Below, in pieces: positions 30,170-41,430 of a DNA stretch of 64,000 nt. The translations under genes and the position numbers were made by a program. How positions within the stretch are numbered: the stretch's first letter is position 1; each line of letters begins with the position of its first letter. A model generated the notes under the pieces. That model made no database searches and was not told the origin of the DNA. It saw only the letters and a program-made list of their open reading frames with translations. This DNA comes from Favolaschia claudopus (Eukaryota; Basidiomycota; Agaricomycetes; Agaricales; Mycenaceae): the NCBI GenBank assembly GCA_037176885.1, contig JAWWNJ010000034.1, forward strand, positions 186,001-250,000. The letters are read 5' to 3'.

Positions 30170-33100
30170 TTAATCTTTGTCGGCTCCCTCCTCCTCGACA
30201 AACAGTGGACGAATGAGACCACCGGTTCTATCGACAATATACCACCGTGCCCGACTCTCTATCCGCCCAACGACAGCCACCACACACTGCAGATCATCGA
30301 CAATCGGCTCACCGATCTCTCGGTACTTGACAATTTCAAGGGCGGCATCCTTTCCTCCAGTGTTGGTGCAAGGTCTGATCACGGCAAGCAGTCGTGTCTT
30401 GTTGGATAGTGAACCAAGAATGCGTCCTTTTGGTAGCTTGCACACCAGAATCCGTTCAAGTCGTCCGTAGGAAATTTGCTCCTTCCATTTGTGAGCCGAG
30501 CTCCGACGAACTTGGATTTCGTACTTAGAAGTGTGAGCGTAATGTAAGAAAAAACATGGTCAAGAGAATGACTCACGCGAATAAAAGACATATTTCGCTC
30601 CGCAATAGACCCATCCCCACAAGCTGAGGCACTGCGAATCGAGTCGCCATCAACAATGCGAAGTTTTCCAAAACTAGGGATAATTTGAGGAATGAAGGGA
30701 AGTATATCCTTGGGTCGTTCGCCGAGGATATTGGCAAAGTAGGTGGCAATTTTCTTCCGGATGTCTTCATTTGGGAGGTATTCACGCTTGTAAGGAGGTA
30801 CAAGTACGGCTTGAGGGTCTGATGATGTTGAAAATTAAACATTCACATGAAACCGCGGGAAAAAAAGAAAAGTGCACAGTCATCGTAAGTGAATCCTGCT
30901 CCGTCTCCGTGTGGTGGGCCGGAAAGCTCGTCCTCAACATCATATCTGGCGTTGAGCTGCTCGAGATAAGCGGTGTGGAGGACAATATTGTTGAGATTCG
31001 CCCAGGGAAAGCGCTTTGAACGTAAGCCGGACTGTAGAAGACCGCAATAACGCTCCATGAAGAAGGTCCAGGTTGTCCACGATGGGCCGCAAAATAAGAT
31101 GTCGTCTGCGATATGGAGTAGACCATGGATGGTGAGGGTGCAGGCGGAGAGGCGCGACTCCGAATATTGATAATAGTATCTGAGAATAATCAGTAAACGA
31201 ATAAAATCAGTCGCGTAGAAAAATATAAGTACTCTTCATATTTGTGAACCCAATTTATGATATCTTGTCGTAACTCTTCAATCTGTGCGGTGGTGGAGGT
31301 AAAGCGAAGACAAGCCTTGATGATGTTGGAGAATTCGCAGAGGTGTGTATGATATTTCGGATCTGGAAATCGACCTTTCAAAAGGATGGGGGCGAGGTAG
31401 ACAAACCAGAAGGCCCACGCCTCAGCTGTATAGTAGGATGGGTTACTTCCGAGGACACGTACGAAGTCAGCGGGTAGGTGCTCCACCGCAGCGGCTGTTT
31501 CGTTCCAGATTTCTTCCCAGACATCCTCCGAAATTTCATAGTCTTCGTTTCCTACATCTAGCCCCTTGAAAGTCCCTCTCCACAACTTTACCAAATTCTG
31601 AACGTCGTTCTCAAAAAATATATGCATAGCATCCCATGGTCGCGATCGCGGGTAGTGCATGGAACCGACACGGCGTAACGCGGGACGGCCTTTGATGCCC
31701 TGAGATTTAGCAAATCTATCCCGTGCGCTCGCTGCAGCCGTCGAACCGCCAAATTCGTTAGATATTTGGTCAAATCTTTCCATCACGGCGTCAAGCTTCT
31801 TCTGGGAGCGTAGCGGCAAATCGTCGGGGTCCCAGAAATTCCCGTTTGGCCATTTCAAAGGCACATAATACAGCTTCTCACCGCCGCTAACATTCCGAAC
31901 GCCTCGTATTTCGCATGAACGGCATGGACAGAGGCTGTTATGTCCTTTGATGTTGAGTGACTTCTCAATGGCAATGATGTCGCCCATCTCGAAGAGATTG
32001 TAGCCGTGGAGCATGAAGAAATTGTGGGTGATAGCGTTATAGGTTTTGACTCCACGTGCCAAAGCAGCACATTCGTTGTCGTACGGCACGAGGAAGCTAT
32101 AGGCGTCTTTCGGGGGATGAGGACCGGGGATCACACCGGCAGACATAAGTCCACCGTCGAGCGGGTTGGAATGAGTTCGGACTTCGGGTTTAATACAGTA
32201 GTTCTTGACGAGAATGGGAGTTGCCGAGGGTCCGCCGCGGTTGCGCTTGAACAGAAGGTAAGAATCCATGCTGATCCCAAGGCAAATGTCGTATTTGTTG
32301 GCGAAGTATTTATGGGGGAGAGTTTCGCCATCAACGACAACGTACTGTTCGAGAAGATTCTGGTAATGTTGTCCATCAAAAACGTCGGAAATTTGGCCAG
32401 GAATATGGACGTAGTTATCGCGATAGAGAAGCCGCTCAATCGATTTGGGGTTTTGGAAGAAGCCTTGAAGGCGAGGAATGATGGGAATGTAACAAAACAT
32501 TCGGCGTGATTTACCGGATGAGGCGAAACGATCGGTGTCACAATAAATGCATTCTGTGAGTTCCTCGTACGGCCCAGTATAGGCCATGCACGAGTTGACA
32601 CAGCAGTCAAACCACATCGGCTCGACTCCGGAGAGAATGGCCATGCGATGGAGCATCACCCATTCGGAGCTCAAGTCCATCTTGTGCGAAAATGTATAAA
32701 CCATTTGATTATATGCGGTGCGGGGCATCTTCGATATCAACTTCAGTTTAAATGCCCGGATATTGTCACGATCTTTTTCGCTTAATGTTGCGTTACCTGG
32801 AAAATAGTCAGCACAATATACTACCCCAAGATTTGTAAACTTACGCGCTTCCCATAGCCTTGTCTCAACTGCAGGATCACGGTGGAATCCCATGGTTCTC
32901 ACTGGAGGGGAATCAGAATTGGAAGAGATAATAGGACGAACAAAACAGACCTTCGGGCAGCGACAAAAGTTCTTCATCAGGACCCAGCATTTCATTCAGC
33001 TGTTCTAACATTTCTTCATGGGAAAGCGGAGTATTAATGTCCTGAAATTCATCGAATCCCGTCCATGGATGCGAGTCGCCTGCAGCGGGTGCCTCGCTGG

Positions 33101-33485
33101 AGAACTCAGAGGATGCGCCCGATACGGAGGAATCGACCTCCATGAATTCTTCTTCTGAAGCGATATCTACATTCGAGAGTGTGTCCATCTCGACGTCTGG
33201 TGACGGCAAATGAAAGCCTGGTGGCGCCGGGTATGATCCAGCGTAATCATTATCGATGGCCTGGCTGTTGTTGTCGTCGAATTCCGAGTCGACAGGAAGA
33301 GGTATTGCGTTGGATTCAGGAGAAACAGATGGACAAATGGACGAGCGTGGAACAAGTGTATAGTGAAGTCGCCGTGTTCGCGCGCTGATGAGTTTACCAC
33401 AAGTAGGTTTGCAAAAGCAGTATTTATAGTTCTCCTCGGTTTCAGTATCATCGGGAGCAGAGTCGTCTGCACGTTTGCGGCCCAT
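30170..33485 (-). CDS. Tnp2-like CACTA transposase
   Basis: ATG 33485 (MGRKRADDSAPDDTETEENY) to stop 30170, with several short introns. The N-terminus has a Cys/His zinc-binding pattern (CFCKPTCGKLISARTRRLHY). The central region (31.2-32.9 kb, nearly one exon) contains the family landmarks: a Cys pattern CVNSCMAYTGPYEELTECIYC, YIPIIPRLQGFF, an Asp-containing strand CLGISMDSYLLF, a GHNSLCPCRSC cysteine pair block, and HIFFENDVQNLVKLWRG, where the last catalytic Glu would lie. The C-terminal part continues at 30.17-31.19 kb (YYYQYSESRLSACTLTIHG, MERYCGLLQ) and ends FVEEEGADKD. This matches basidiomycete Tnp2 (Transposase_21-like) proteins. I see no stop codon in the exons, so it may be active. 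Confidence 0.85.
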
Positions 33486-33796
33486 AGAGTCGACTCAGAC
33501 GAGTGAACAACGGGAAATCGCAGAGAGTGTGGAGAAAGCACGGAGGGGACTGAGTAAGAGCACAGATCCAATCAAGCAGTGTAAAACACAAGGCCTGAGT
33601 TCACGCTGGAGCGGTCGACGTTCGCCAAGGGTACGATGACGGGAGCGGAGAAGGTGCGGAAGCTCATCAACTTCCGCAAATAACCTGTCATGTGTGTGCC
33701 CGAGACGGCGCAGCATTGCCGCACATCAAATCTGATCGCTCGGATGGTGCCGAATACACCGGCATCAGCTGGGAGGCCATACCGGTCAATTTTCGG

Positions 33797-33945
33797 AAAC
33801 CCACTCACGGTGAGTGGATTTGTGCCGAGTAGGTTCGGCATACTCAGGTTGAGTTGGGTAAAACCTACTCAGACGCGGACCTACTCAACTTGAGTAGGGA
33901 ATTCTCGGACCAAGTAGGTCCCTACTTGGCCCAAGTAGGATCTCT
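33797..33945. repeat. Right subterminal palindrome array of the CACTA element
   Basis: Same motif family as at 22796-22990: ctactcaacttgagtagg, ctacttggcccaagtagg, cccactcacggtgagtgg and others. It lies just inside the right terminus, so the two arrays are mirror-image subterminal regions. Confidence 0.75.
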
Positions 33946-33955
33946 TCCCACAGTG

Positions 33956-33959
33956 AGAT
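33956..33959 (+). repeat. Right 4-bp target-site duplication (AGAT) of the CACTA element
   Basis: AGAT directly follows ...CCCACAGTG (33955) and equals 22768-22771. Confidence 0.8.
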
Positions 33960-36900
33960 GCCTATATCCAACATAGGATCCGTCCCACTCGAGAACATGA
34001 CGGATTTCCTTAAGAAGAGCGGCCCTCGCAGCTTCGATTCCAAGCACCTGAAATATCTCCACACAGCTGTTCGAATATGTTCGTCTCCAGTCAACACCGT
34101 CGATGGACATCACCGTCTTCAAGTTCGAACCGTGAGTCTCAAGCACCCATTCCTGCCTCGAATTCCACCCAATGTTCCCGTCTTCTCCAACGACAATCTT
34201 GTTCTGCTGGAGCATGAGAACCTTGTTAATATCCCTGACACCTCGCAGAACCACGGAGTCCAGAAGTTGATCTGCGAAAAGCCCGAGAAAATCGGGGCCT
34301 TCGTGAGGCAAGCCATCTTGTCTCACCATTCGGCAGCGAATAGTAAGTTTATCCGCGTTATCTTCATTCCAGATACAAAACAGCTTCGGTCTGTCGCTGT
34401 CCGCGATGCGCGCGGCAACCTCTGCCATGGACAGTGACCCGACCATTTTCCTACGATTGAGTTCGAACCGTAACAGCCAAGGAGAGTGAAGATGAAGGGA
34501 CATCTCCACCTCTTCGTCTGGAATGGCAAAGAAGTCTTCCACGAATTCTTCATCTTGTTCGATTAAAGTCGTTGCAGGATCGGGATCATACCAGATCTCA
34601 ATCGCCGAGACGATGTCTCGAAATGAGATGTACTCGATCTTGTTAGCCACCAACCCCGCCCTACGAGAATCACCGCCAGTTTCGCGGTCAAGATATATCG
34701 TGAGGGAAGGGTATTTGATACGCCTTGTAGCGCTGAGGATCTCTTTGAGACGTGTGATACCTGGTTTCCCCGCTTTGATGTTCGAAGATGATGCTCCGGG
34801 CCGCCAGTCTGGAGTAAAGTCTCGCGACAACTCTGCAATAGCACCCCCAATGGACTGCGCAGCTACCATTCCGCACATCTCCCCTGCATGTACGAGTGCC
34901 CGCTTGAAACCACTCTCCACTTGCCGCAGCACCCAGTCCAACGCTTCCCGAGAGAAATGATAGTCGTTGATTACTTGTTGAGCTGAAAGCGCAGAGCGAA
35001 GTTGGATCTGGAACCATAGCACAGCGTTCCTCCGAGCCTCCTCGCCGATAGGATCTTCGCCTCGTAAGACAACTAGGCGTTGACATAAGTTTTTCACAGA
35101 ATGAATTATATGTCCTGGGGTCAAGTCGCTTTTGGTTTGATGGTCGATTTCACCCATGTCGCAAGCAGTGTCTATAAGATGGCGGATATCGACGGGGAGG
35201 TATCGATGCCTGTGTCTCTGAATCCAATCGAAGTGAGGATAGATGAATGACCGCGTCAGTTGTCGATCTTGGGTAAGTTGAGCATACTCTTCAGTAAGGA
35301 TTTCCCTCGCATCTTCGAAGGGATCAGGAGTGGCAAGTCGTGAGACGTCAAATGTGTAGGTCCTCTGAAATGCCGTATCAGACGAAGCGAATGTTTCGAC
35401 GACAGCCATTCCAACACAAGATTCGTCCATCCCATCTTCACCGTAGAGGAGCTGTATCACGTCTCCACGAGAATTTCTCACTGTGCCATCGTAGCACACA
35501 GTCAGATCTCGTAGTGCCCGCGCCAACCCTCGGTGGATATACCCTATTTCAGCAGCCTCGTCGCTTGTGTTGACCAAGTCCCCGCGCGCAGCCATCGCAT
35601 GAAAAAAGAATTCGTGCGGCGCAAGACCGCGGAAGTACGAGTTTTCGACGAACCCCCGAGCCTTCGCACCGAAATCATCCCGGGCGAAGTGCGGCAGCGT
35701 TCGGTGCTGGAATCCGAACGGGATACGACGTCTTTCGATGAGCTGCTGTCCGACACAGACAGTCATTTGCGTGAAATTGAGGAACGACCCGCTGGACCCG
35801 GCATTGATCATAGTAGAGATGTTGTTGTTCTGCATCTGCATGGCCTTCCATGCGTAGGAGCCCTGATAATCGCGAGCACGAGCTAAGATGAAGTTCATCT
35901 GTACTTCAAATGTTTCGCGGAGAGTTAAGGATGGAGCGGCTCTGAGGCGGTCGTGAGCTGCATCGTCGATTAGCTTCTCCACGTCCTGTTTGTCGGAGGT
36001 GAGTCGTTGCACGCAAAAAGATGCAGTGTCTGAAGGAACGATTGCATCCCCGATGCCGACACTGAATCCATGGTGAAAAAGCCAGTAATTGACCACCAAC
36101 TGCAGATCCGTGAGGAATTGGCCTGCTGCCTCGGGTCCTCGTTCGCGGAAGATGATATCGATGAGGCTGCCACCCGGAGCGCCGACCGATCTTTTGTCTA
36201 CAGTTCCGTAAATAATGTCGCCGTTCTTGATCAGCATTCCGTCGTCGAGGAGGTTGAAGTCCACTTGGCGAAAGTAATAGTCTGGTTGACGAAAGACGTG
36301 TATTCCGCAAGGAATCATAAGGCTAAGAATTTGCTTCCCAGTCCATAATGGTTTGGGTTTGACAATGGCGGGCATCGGAACCCGTCCATCCCAATCCGAA
36401 ATACAGAGTAGGATATTTTGAACGTGAGCCCAATCTAAAAACATGTCTCGGAGCGTAAATCTCCGGACACCAACAAGCGTATCCTCGGTCAGACCCATGA
36501 TCGGTTTCGCGTGGCGAGGAGATATGACCTATTTGGATCAAATTGCGAACGCTTGAATGAAGGAAATAAGTCACTTGCCTGTCGCGAAATCGATGCAAGC
36601 TGACTCAGTTCAGCCCGAGCCAGTTCACTCTGTGGCACGCTGTTGAGATAATCAGGAAACTAATATCCCCCGGCGTCCTTCGTCAAAATGAGGCTCACTG
36701 TAGATTCATTTCATCCCCATCGAATTTTATATTGTAAGCTGGTACGCTGAAAACCCCATCAGAACGCACAGATAGATGTTCGAGTTAAACATGACCTCAC
36801 ACAGCAGAGTTCACACGGAAAGCTGGAACAAATTCAAAATGGAAGCAACGACCAATATCAACGAGAAACGCACTGGAATATGGCATCACTTTGACTCCGT

Positions 36901-38006
36901 GGATCATCGTATGAGCTTTATACAGTGCAGGTTGACGGTTTAACAAAGCGTAGCTTTGCTCATTCAGACGCTCCGCAGAACGGCGTAGAAAAATGGAACT
37001 CACTCTCCGTCCCTCAAATGCCTCTCGACAGTCCATCCGTATTGCAAAGCGCAACCATCATGCCGCAAATCCAATCGTTCACCGGTATCCCGAATAACAA
37101 ACCGAGCGCCTGGATATCTATCCGGTCCATTGCGAACGAGGGCTTGAAGATAGCTCAGATTATGCAGCGTAACTAGGATAATTAATTTATTCAGCAGCAA
37201 ACAAGCAAAGATAGAAGGGAAATGAACCTCGTTCCGGGTACGTCAAATTCATCGCAATACTCCGAGGCACCCCCACCTCATCCAGTTCGATATTGGGGTC
37301 GCCTGTGACCACGGTACGGGCACAGAAATCGACAGGTTTAGTGACGAGATTGCGTCGGATCCGGCCGTCCTTCCCATTCAAACGAGCGCTGATAGATGCC
37401 CCATTCTTCGCATTGGGAAACTCGGTGCCGATGTACGTAGCAACTTGAAACTAGGGCCCTATGTCAATCTCAGGAATCCAAGACGGAGCTAGCTCATTCA
37501 CCTGAAGAAATCGCTCCATCTCCTCGATACAACCCAGCTTACCAACTTTGGAGTCGTTTTCGGCTCGTCTGATGTTGTCAGATGTCTTGATGACTTCGCA
37601 CAATTTGATAGTCAAAGCGTCCTCTACACGAGTACCATCGTCATCAAGAACACTGGGACGAATCGATGGGGGTGGGATAGGTAAAACCGTTACGATCATC
37701 CAGTCAGGGCGTGAGTGCTTCGCAGACAATCCGAATAAATGGACGTCGCTTTCGGAAATCTTGCAGAAAAGAGAGTAGATGGCTGCAGGTCTGAGGAGAC
37801 GCTTTTCGTTCTGCAGAGCCAGTGATTTGTCAGCGGGAAAATTCAGAAAGTGAAGTATTTGACCGTACTCGTGGACCTCTCTCGCGGATGAAAAGCTGGC
37901 GTTTGTGATTAACGGTGTCAGGCGGACTTGGGATGAAATTCGGGTGAAAGATAGTCGGCTTAAGTTCTTGTGCGCATTCCATTTGCGTTCCATACATTCC
38001 ACCAAC
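33956..38006 (-). pseudogene. RPB1-like (RNA polymerase II largest subunit) paralogue, main fragment
   Basis: Exons follow RPB1 from the clamp/dock side to the cleft. They include DWMIVTVLPIPPP (37.7 kb), [21 protein letters not shown] (37.3 kb), [16 protein letters not shown] (37.0 kb), LLNRQPALYKAH (36.9 kb), FDGDEMNLHVPQSE (36.6-36.7 kb) and an 858-codon exon 36498-33922 from MGLTEDTLVGVRRFTLRDMF. Later motifs are SGSFLNFTQMTVCVGQQ, RGFVENSYFRGLAPHEFFFHA and IEAARAALLKEI. Splice sites are intact, including one GC-AG intron near 36560. The N-terminal zinc/clamp region (about 200 aa) is absent. NADFDGD reads NIKFDGD. The trigger loop after AAQSIG is replaced. The 3' part lies at 22521-22771 beyond the transposon. 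It is a duplicated gene, not a retrocopy, and is now disrupted. Confidence 0.85.
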
Positions 38007-38023
38007 CTGATTGGAACTCCTCA

Positions 38024-38488
38024 GCAAATGCAGCTGGACATGGGGCGACACACCAACCTACAAACTCGAATATCAGAATCACAACAAAGAGCTCGTCGTA
38101 CGTCCCTCCCCGATTCTTCCTCTTCAGCTTTTCTGATCATATATTCCTTTCGCCTCCTCAATATATAATTATCCCTGCTCATCACTCATTCAGGCAGCCC
38201 CAACAACCCGAAACCCAGCAATAGTCCTCACCGGTTATCGACCCAAAGCATTCCACCGACACGCCACGGAACCCGCATCCGTGCAGTTCCCACTCGGCTT
38301 GAACGCATACGACGAGGTCGAGAAAATGTTCGTGTTGATGGCGATGGTGCATTCGGAGGTGAAGAAGGCGGATGTGAGTCTCATGCCCTTCCTCCGCTGA
38401 TACTTTTCTACCGGGAAAAAAGGATGATTGCTGACGAGTGATTCAGTTGGAAGCGGCGGCCGCAGCAGCGGGAGGAGGTGGAGGGTGA
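38024..38488 (+). CDS. 3' part of an unrecognised protein gene (5' end missing)
   Basis: The frame at about 38033-38097 reads WTWGDTPTYKLEYQNHNKELV. A GT donor (gtacgtcc) and an AG acceptor at 38191 join it to AAPTTRNPAIVLTGYRPKAFH and FPLGLNAYDEVEKMFVLMAM. A second intron follows, then a Leu-Glu-Ala10-like tail and the stop at 38488. I find no start codon upstream in frame. The adjacent sequence belongs to the RPB1-like fragment, also 5'-truncated, on the other strand, so both genes appear cut at one junction near 38.01 kb. Confidence 0.45.
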
Positions 38489-39089
38489 ATGGAAGATAAC
38501 GGAGTCTGAAGGGAATGCTTGAGGAAGCACTAGGTCTTGGGATTAGCGAAACGGTATCCTGTGTACTGCATATTACATATCTCTGTATCTTGAGTAAACT
38601 TCGCTATGACTTGCTTTTTGCTGGTTGAACTTGTTTCGTCAATGCCGCACATGTGCCGAATCAACCATCAAAACATGGTTCGCGGATCTGAGTCGTGGCA
38701 GCCGGCAGTGACGTCGCATCAAGTACAACACATAAACAAATCTCTCTTGTCTCCCGCTTCCACCGTCCATCTCCAGATTCCGCTGAATGATTGATCCATC
38801 CGACGCGTTTATGTCGCTTTCAAACTCTGTCATTGGTCGCTCGAAGCCTCGAATATGTGAAGAACATGTCCCCTCCTCTTGCCCTGCTCCCGTCCGGGCG
38901 TCCTCTTTCTCGTTCACCCATCTCACAGTAACATCATTGGCCTCCAAATCAATCTCCGGGATACCATACTCGACATCACACAACCCTATTAAGTAATAAT
39001 GACTTCGCCTGTACATTACATTATCTATTATGTATCTACCTGACACTTTAAAACAATAGAACTTTCAACAGCCGCAAGACGTGCAATGA
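38489..39089. other. Intergenic region with a weak ORF
   Basis: A minus-strand frame (38639-39046) contains DVEYGIPEIDLEANDVTVRWV, which looks more coding-like than chance, but no domain or splice context supports it. Confidence 0.3.
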
Positions 39090-40416
39090 TTACCACCCGA
39101 CCTCACCCAGAACCCACTCCCCCCTCCACACCCCCGCCCAAAAGCTAACCCCCATCCCATCGCGCATCTGCCCCGCCTTCACCAACGGCTCCTCCCAGAT
39201 GGGTAATGTCAATGTGAACCACGCGAGTACCCACAGGTAGCCCAGTCTGTATAAGAGCTTGGACTGACGTATACCAGCGGACCGACCGAGGAAGAGGACG
39301 AAGTCTTCGAGCATGATGATGCAGGGTTGGAGCATGAAGAAGGCGGGGGCGCCGCCGGTGAAGTTTCTATTTAGATTAGTTGAGTGATGTGGGATATTTT
39401 GATGAAAAGATATAGGATTTAAATTGGCAGAGACCCACCTGAACGCCATAATCTCCGCTCCGTAGTGTATCGTCGTGGATAAAAAGAACGCTGTGAATAG
39501 CTGGACGTAGGACGATGCGTTGGTTCCGGGTTTGAGGTGAAGTATGTTATATGCGAGAAACTTCCCGTGGGTGGAGACGAAGCGACGCATTATTTGATGC
39601 CAGACGCGACTGCGATGAAAGAATGAACATGAATCTTCAACGGAGAATGCATATTAAGCGAACGCACCCCCACAGCCGCCGCACCGTATACGCATCACTC
39701 GGACTCCCGAACAGCGCCGGCCACTCCTCTGGCTCCGAGAACCTTAGCACCACACTCACAATGCTACTCAGCGTGCAGAGCATCTCCATCATCGTCGCGC
39801 TCGACAGGCCCCACGTCACCACCACCGCCGCGCGCCACGCCCAGCCGTCGCCGCGCCATCCCGGCTCGTAGTAGGAATGAAACATAGAGTTGGCGCGGAC
39901 GTGCATGTTGCATGCGTCGTGGATAAGGAAGACGATGAAGAACATGCCGAGACGGCGGACGAGGAAACGGGTGCGCGAGGTTCCGGGTGGAGGGGGAGGA
40001 GGGATGATGCCTGGCGCGGGGGCGTGCGCCCAGGAGACGCCGCGCACAGAGATGAAGAGCGTGAGCCCCCATTTAAAGCGCCGCCATAAAGAGGCGCTTT
40101 CAATCGGCTGAGGCTTGGCGTCTCCCGGCGCGCGTTTGACGCTAGGGGGAAGGTGGTGAAGAGAGCGCTGGACGTCGGTGAGGAGGATGTAGTCGGAGGC
40201 GAACCAGAAGTAGACGAGCCACGCGAGGCCGAGGGTGTAGTCCGCCATGAATTGCCCGGTCGTGGAGAGGAGGGTGTAGAACGCGAGGGGTGGGATGGGG
40301 ATAAAGAGGAGAAAGCGGTAGGGCGAGGGCTTGACGGTGAGGGCGGCCAGGAAGAAGGAGAGGTAGGGTATCCAGAGACGTCCGTCGAATGGATAGGGGG
40401 TCCATAGTTCAGTCAT
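39090..40416 (-). CDS. Membrane-bound O-acyltransferase, wax-synthase-like (MBOAT_2 type)
   Basis: Three exons: 40416-39668, 39609-39439 and 39366-39090. They sum to 1,197 nt, or 398 aa. Several hydrophobic helices run through the protein: near residues 10-60 (YLSFFLAALTVKP, FLLFIPIPPLAFYTLL), FLVRRLGMFFIVFLIHDACN in the middle, and helices at the C-terminus. The family signature WGRVWHQIMRRF spans the first intron. The conserved His lies in FFLSTTIHYGAEIM. Wax-synthase-like acyltransferases move acyl groups onto alcohols or terpenoid hydroxyls at the ER membrane; in fungi many act in terpenoid clusters, but no such cluster is visible here. The start codon region (40411-40440) is shared with the tandem-unit sequence at 60694-60720. 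Confidence 0.82.
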
Positions 40417-41430
40417 GCCGAATAGTACAGGCTCTACTGAGGAGAAACAAGAGGGGGAGCAGGGAAGAAACGGGCTGAAACAACGAGCGGAGATCGGCTC
40501 ACAAAAGTGGGCACACTTTCACGTTCACGGCGATTTTGAAAATTTCGTGCTGACAACGTTATCTCCGTGTCCGTTTTGGTCCGGCGTTTGGGAATTGCAA
40601 AGGGATGCTTTGGCTCAAAAGATGTTCAGATGAACTGGAAGAAATTAGAGGGCAGGGGAAGAAAGACCAGATACGAGACATCGAGACAGGGAAAATTTGT
40701 TGCGGAAAAAAAGAACGCATTCGACATCGGCTAAGTCTTCGGCTGGATGTTGCCGGATGTCATCCCGGCATGTTGCGGTATTTGTTCCCACGAATTTCCT
40801 TCTCAAAAACAGACTCACTGTCTGTCTCGGTAACCCAGACGTTCCGGTGATCCGCGCCACGCGAGTTCGGGTAAAAATGATGGACGCGAGAAGCTCATCA
40901 CCAACAAGTCAGCCAAATGGCTTTGGAAAGTGGCTACTTTGATCGGTGAAAAACACACTTAAAATGTACCAAAATGAGTCGGGAAAATTGGAGGTATGAA
41001 TCAATGGAGTCTCCTCTGTACTTTGCGCAATTTTAGAACACACAGAACAGCGGGAAGGGGGAGGAAACTGGGTGTGACAGCATGGGTGTTGTGACGGGGT
41101 AACTACCCCAGACGTTCTGAGAGCATCTTGCGCACATCAAATTTACCCGACCTCGCGTGGCAAGGATCAATTGCGGACCGCCGGTCCGCTCATGCGCGCG
41201 CAGCGCGCAAAGATGCTCTCAGAACGTCTGGGTTACCGAGACAGACTCACTGTGCAAGCATGACTATTCAACGAAGTCTGGTTTCACCCCAACATATCTC
41301 TTGTCCTGCGCACACCAACACAACAAATCATACATACATACATTCATTCGCGATTGCGAATACTATTCGTCGTAAGTAACAAATACCTTCAACAATATCA
41401 TAATTACCCGAATTCGTGTCGACATGAACT

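Larger units (their letters stand above)
22772..33955. mobile_element. 11.2-kb CACTA (En/Spm-type) DNA transposon
   Basis: The left end reads CACTATGGGGAGGGAATCTA. The reverse complement of the right end reads CACTGTGGGAAGAGATCCTA. These are imperfect terminal inverted repeats of about 24 bp starting with the CACTA-type pentamer. A 4-bp AGAT duplication flanks the element. Subterminal arrays of short palindromes lie just inside both ends. The element carries a Tnp2-like transposase (30170-33485, minus) and an RTC4-like-domain gene (27090-29932, minus). It also has an intron-rich segment (about 23.0-25.4 kb). It is inserted in the RPB1-like gene. Size and content fit an autonomous element with cargo. 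Confidence 0.88.

Noticed and set aside
33956..38006. RPB1-like copy as a retrocopy
   Set aside because: Several introns with good splice sites remain between conserved segments, so it arose by DNA duplication.
33956..38006. RPB1-like copy as the organism's working RPB1
   Set aside because: It lacks the N-terminal clamp, one catalytic Asp, a normal trigger loop and the CTD, and it is split by a transposon.
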